The position numbers were made by a program, and so were the translations under genes. From the NCBI GenBank assembly GCA_030637965.1, contig DAOWFO010000018.1, forward strand, positions 1 to 14,701: DNA of 14,701 nt, in the 5' to 3' direction. This document shows, piece after piece, positions 12,139 through 14,701 of this stretch (position 1 is its first letter; each line of letters starts with the position of its first letter). Source of the DNA: Thermoplasmata archaeon (GTDB lineage: Archaea > Thermoplasmatota > E2 > DHVEG-1). The notes beneath the pieces are model-generated. The model worked only from the letters and a program-made list of their open reading frames with translations. It had not been told where the DNA came from and made no database searches.

Positions 12139-14378
12139 ATGTTAAACCATTAGCAAAAATATTGGTAAAACGACCAAGAACGGTCTTATTAATATATGTC
12201 ATAATTACACTTATATTAGGTTCTCAAGCAACAAATATTTACATGGAATCAAACTTAACATCATTCCTTCCTTCAGATGATCCAACCGTTCAACTATGGA
12301 TTAAAATGGATAAGGAATTTCAGCTTGGTTCTACGATTATTATATATGTTGAGGCAGATGATATACGTGATCCAGAAGTTTTAAAGGAGATGGATCGAGT
12401 TACTTCTAGTGCAAAATTAAACAAATTTGAAAGTGACGAAGGTAAATTAGACGGTATTTATTCTGTGAGAAGCTTAGCTTCTTATATAAAAAAGGAGAAT
12501 TCAAAACCAGATATTATTGGCGGACTAGGTGGTACTGGAAAAAATGAAATTCCTGATGATGAAAATCTTATCTCAAGATATTTATCCAGATTTACAATAC
12601 AGGAAATCAAAGGTACTCTTTTTACAAATACATATGATGTTGCCGTAATTTTATTACAATTATCAGAAGATGCAGATTATAAAGATTTACTAACAAAAAC
12701 CAAGTATGCCATTAATCATAGAGGAACTTTTTATTCAGAGATGACGGTGACAGGTACCGCTGCAATGCAGGTAGCAATACAAGAGGTTAGTATGGAATAT
12801 TTTAGGAATATTTTCCTCGTTGCAATAATAATGGTTTCTATCGTACTTTTCATATTCCATAGAAACTTTAAAGGAATTATTATAGCGCTATTACCAACAG
12901 CATGTGCTATTGCATTAACCTTTGGTGTTTTAGGTATTATTCAACCACAATTAACTCTCCTATCCGTCTCGATAGTTGCATTACTTTTAGGTTTGGGCGT
13001 GGATTATTCAATTCATATTATGAATAGATTTGTGGAAGAACAATCAGTTGAAAATAAGATAGAAAGGATGGAAATAATACTTAAATCAACAGGAAGAGCG
13101 ATTTTTCTTTCAACAATAACTACTATGATTGGATTTGCTTCTCTAATGATATCTAGTATGTCACCGGTGGTAACTTTTGGTTTTGGCTGTGCAATAGGTA
13201 TTCTTTTTTGCTTTATATCTGCCGTAATGTTAGCTCCTGTTCTATCATTGATATTAAATTTTGAGAAAGATGGTAGGATTCCAAGTTGGGGAAAACTTGC
13301 AAAGTTCATTATTGAAAACAAGAGAAGAATTGTTGTAATAGCATGTTTTTTTGCGGTTATATCAATAATAGTATTACCTCAAACTAAGACAGATGTCAAT
13401 TATTTTGGTATGGCTCCTCCTGGAATACCTGAATTGGAAAAATTACAAGAATATTCTGATAATTTTGGTGGTGCCAATTTTAACGGATTATTAATTGAAA
13501 CAGAACCACAAGGTCTTACATATCCTGAAACTATAGATGCAATATATGATATGGAATTGGAAATGAGAAAATTTGGAATTGATCTCTACTCCATTGCTGA
13601 TGAACTAAAAAAAATTAATGAAATACTAAAAAGAGATGAGATAATAGAAAGATTAGGAGAACTTGTTGATGTTGATACTGTCGTGTTTGATACAATAGCT
13701 GAGGAGGGTTTGGTTGATGAGGATTTCTCAAAAACGTTAATTCTTGTTTTTATCCCAATAGGTATGAGCATAGAGGAAAGCGAAAAGTTAGTGAATAAAG
13801 TAAACGGTATTGCATCTGATACAGTCATACCACATAATGGTCAAGTTTCTCAGCTTACTGGTCAGGATGCTATAAATATTGCTATTAATAAAAAATTGAC
13901 TGATGAACAAACCCGTTCTATGATAATAGCTTTATTGTTGGTATTAGCAGCATTGATATTAATATTTAATTCATCAATATATGGATTTTTAACGATGGTT
14001 CCGGTTGCTTTTGTCCTAATGTGGGAACCTGGTTTTCTTGTAGCATTTGATATTCCACTCTCAGTTCTAACTATTTCTATAGCATCCATCATGGTTGGTA
14101 TAGGTATAGATTATGGAGTACATATTACACATAGAGTTAGGGAGGAAATGGGGAAAGGGTTATCAAAGACAGAAGCTACTAAAATAGCGATTGAAAAAAC
14201 AGGATCATCTCTAGTTGAAGCAGCGTGTACAACAATGGCAGGTATGTCTGCAATTTTTATTACAAACATTGAAATTCTAAATCAATTTGCTATTGTTATT
14301 GTACTGATGACCGCTCTATCGTGTATAGGGGCAACTATGATATTACCAGTATTTTATGAATTTAAATTCGTAAAGTAA
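12135..14378 (+). CDS. RND superfamily transporter, HAE3/MMPL-like
   Basis: 747 residues, two homologous halves. Each half has one helix, a large outside loop and five more helices: helix 1 near 15-33, loop to about 222, helices 222-242, 248-270, 273-295, 322-345 and 348-373; helix 7 near 398-415, second loop to about 594, then five helices to the end. The proton-relay-type motif occurs twice, G-L-G-V-D290-Y-S-I-H and G-I-G-I-D659-Y-G-V-H, each in the fourth helix of its half. This domain order and the length fit the archaeal HAE3 branch, related to HpnN and MMPL proteins, which move hydrophobic or lipid-like molecules with the ion gradient. Substrate is unknown. There is no membrane-fusion partner or outer-membrane protein nearby, as expected for an archaeon. 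It is coupled by ATGA to the regulator before it. Confidence 0.92.
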   Translation: MNVKPLAKILVKRPRTVLLIYVIITLILGSQATNIYMESNLTSFLPSDDPTVQLWIKMDKEFQLGSTIIIYVEADDIRDPEVLKEMDRVTSSAKLNKFESDEGKLDGIYSVRSLASYIKKENSKPDIIGGLGGTGKNEIPDDENLISRYLSRFTIQEIKGTLFTNTYDVAVILLQLSEDADYKDLLTKTKYAINHRGTFYSEMTVTGTAAMQVAIQEVSMEYFRNIFLVAIIMVSIVLFIFHRNFKGIIIALLPTACAIALTFGVLGIIQPQLTLLSVSIVALLLGLGVDYSIHIMNRFVEEQSVENKIERMEIILKSTGRAIFLSTITTMIGFASLMISSMSPVVTFGFGCAIGILFCFISAVMLAPVLSLILNFEKDGRIPSWGKLAKFIIENKRRIVVIACFFAVISIIVLPQTKTDVNYFGMAPPGIPELEKLQEYSDNFGGANFNGLLIETEPQGLTYPETIDAIYDMELEMRKFGIDLYSIADELKKINEILKRDEIIERLGELVDVDTVVFDTIAEEGLVDEDFSKTLILVFIPIGMSIEESEKLVNKVNGIASDTVIPHNGQVSQLTGQDAINIAINKKLTDEQTRSMIIALLLVLAALILIFNSSIYGFLTMVPVAFVLMWEPGFLVAFDIPLSVLTISIASIMVGIGIDYGVHITHRVREEMGKGLSKTEATKIAIEKTGSSLVEAACTTMAGMSAIFITNIEILNQFAIVIVLMTALSCIGATMILPVFYEFKFVK

Positions 14379-14443
14379 GAGAGTATTATTACTTTTTACA
14401 AAAAACTTCTTTGTATAGATTCTAAATTATTAATATCACATTC

Positions 14444-14487
14444 TATTTTATAAAATAATTTTTCTTCGGTTAATTTTTTAAGAAAAT
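14444..14487 (+). terminator. Palindrome plus T-rich tract after the RND gene
   Basis: TATTTTATAAAATA (14444-14457) is a perfect palindrome followed by ATTTTTC and later a T6 run. It lies 66 bases after the RND stop and before the promoter of the last gene, so a terminator is likely, though the stem is A/T only. Confidence 0.35.
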
Positions 14488-14554
14488 AGATGCTATCAAA
14501 TTATAAAAATTAGAGAGTACTATGAATGTGGAAAAAGATTTAGAAGGAGAGAAA

Positions 14555-14662
14555 ATGAAAACAGATAAGAAGTACTGTAATAGATGTGGGAGATTCACTC
14601 TATTTACTCTTGATGAAGAAGATAATGATTGGTATTGTGATGAATGTCATAGGAGATATTGA
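14555..14662 (+). CDS. 35-residue zinc-ribbon miniprotein
   Basis: A very small gene: M-K-T-D-K-K-Y-C-N-R-C-G, an acidic middle (L-D-E-E-D-N-D-W) and Y-C-D-E-C-H-R-R-Y. Four cysteines as two C-x2-C pairs 16 residues apart are the minimal zinc ribbon. AAGGAG (14544-14549) lies five bases before the ATG, and TTATAAAA (14501-14508) is a TATA box that predicts transcription from about 14528, downstream of the alternative ATG at 14522 (46 residues), so 14555 is preferred. Function unknown; such tiny ribbons may bind nucleic acid or partner proteins. The rest of the window (14663-14701) shows nothing. Confidence 0.7.
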   Translation: MKTDKKYCNRCGRFTLFTLDEEDNDWYCDECHRRY

Positions 14663-14701
14663 ACTTTCATAATAATTTGATATGTAATTATTGATAGTTT
14701 A

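Overview
The window is strongly AT-rich and archaeal. Evidence: TATA/BRE-type promoter boxes placed about 25-33 bp before starts (several genes look leaderless), archaeal-type short genes (a DUF357 protein, a TIGR00267 VIT1-like protein, free-standing RAM domains), a short archaeal-type ThiC, and an HAE3-type RND protein. I read it as a euryarchaeon, perhaps a Thermoplasmata-like or related uncultured lineage; the exact lineage is an inference I hold weakly.

Layout. 1-1030: the 3' end of a surface-type VWA-domain gene, then a decayed tail resembling a C25 (gingipain-like) peptidase. 1030-2627 (minus strand): a small conserved basic protein and thiC (thiamine pyrimidine synthesis). 3044-5685 (plus): a translationally coupled pair, a stand-alone RAM (Lrp/AsnC ligand-binding) domain and a ten-helix DMT/EamA-like permease carrying its own C-terminal RAM domain, followed by an M29 aminopeptidase. 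5733-7514 (plus): purF of the Fe-S type, then a small winged-helix protein. 7642-7731: a cluster of terminator hairpins between convergent genes. 7732-9049: a zinc-ribbon protein and a SAM hydrolase (DUF62) diverging from one short promoter region. 9046-10631 (minus): flavin-reductase-like protein, DUF357 protein, VIT1-like membrane protein. 10632-11733: 1.1 kb without a credible gene but rich in structure (purine/pyrimidine stem-loops in two related copies, a 20-bp perfect palindrome with a half-site exactly 40 bp downstream, and an array of 9-7-9 dyads of half-site TTTTRTCGK). 11734-14378 (plus): a winged-helix regulator coupled by ATGA overlap to an HAE3-type RND transporter. 14555-14662: a 35-residue zinc-ribbon protein.

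How it may work together (inference). The aminopeptidase could release amino acids; the two RAM domains next to it could sense them and gate or control the permease. The winged-helix/RND pair looks like an autoregulated export or lipid-transport operon whose long upstream region carries the operators and possibly a structured non-coding RNA. The two most original points are the RAM plus RAM-permease pair and the structured 1.1-kb control region ahead of the RND operon.
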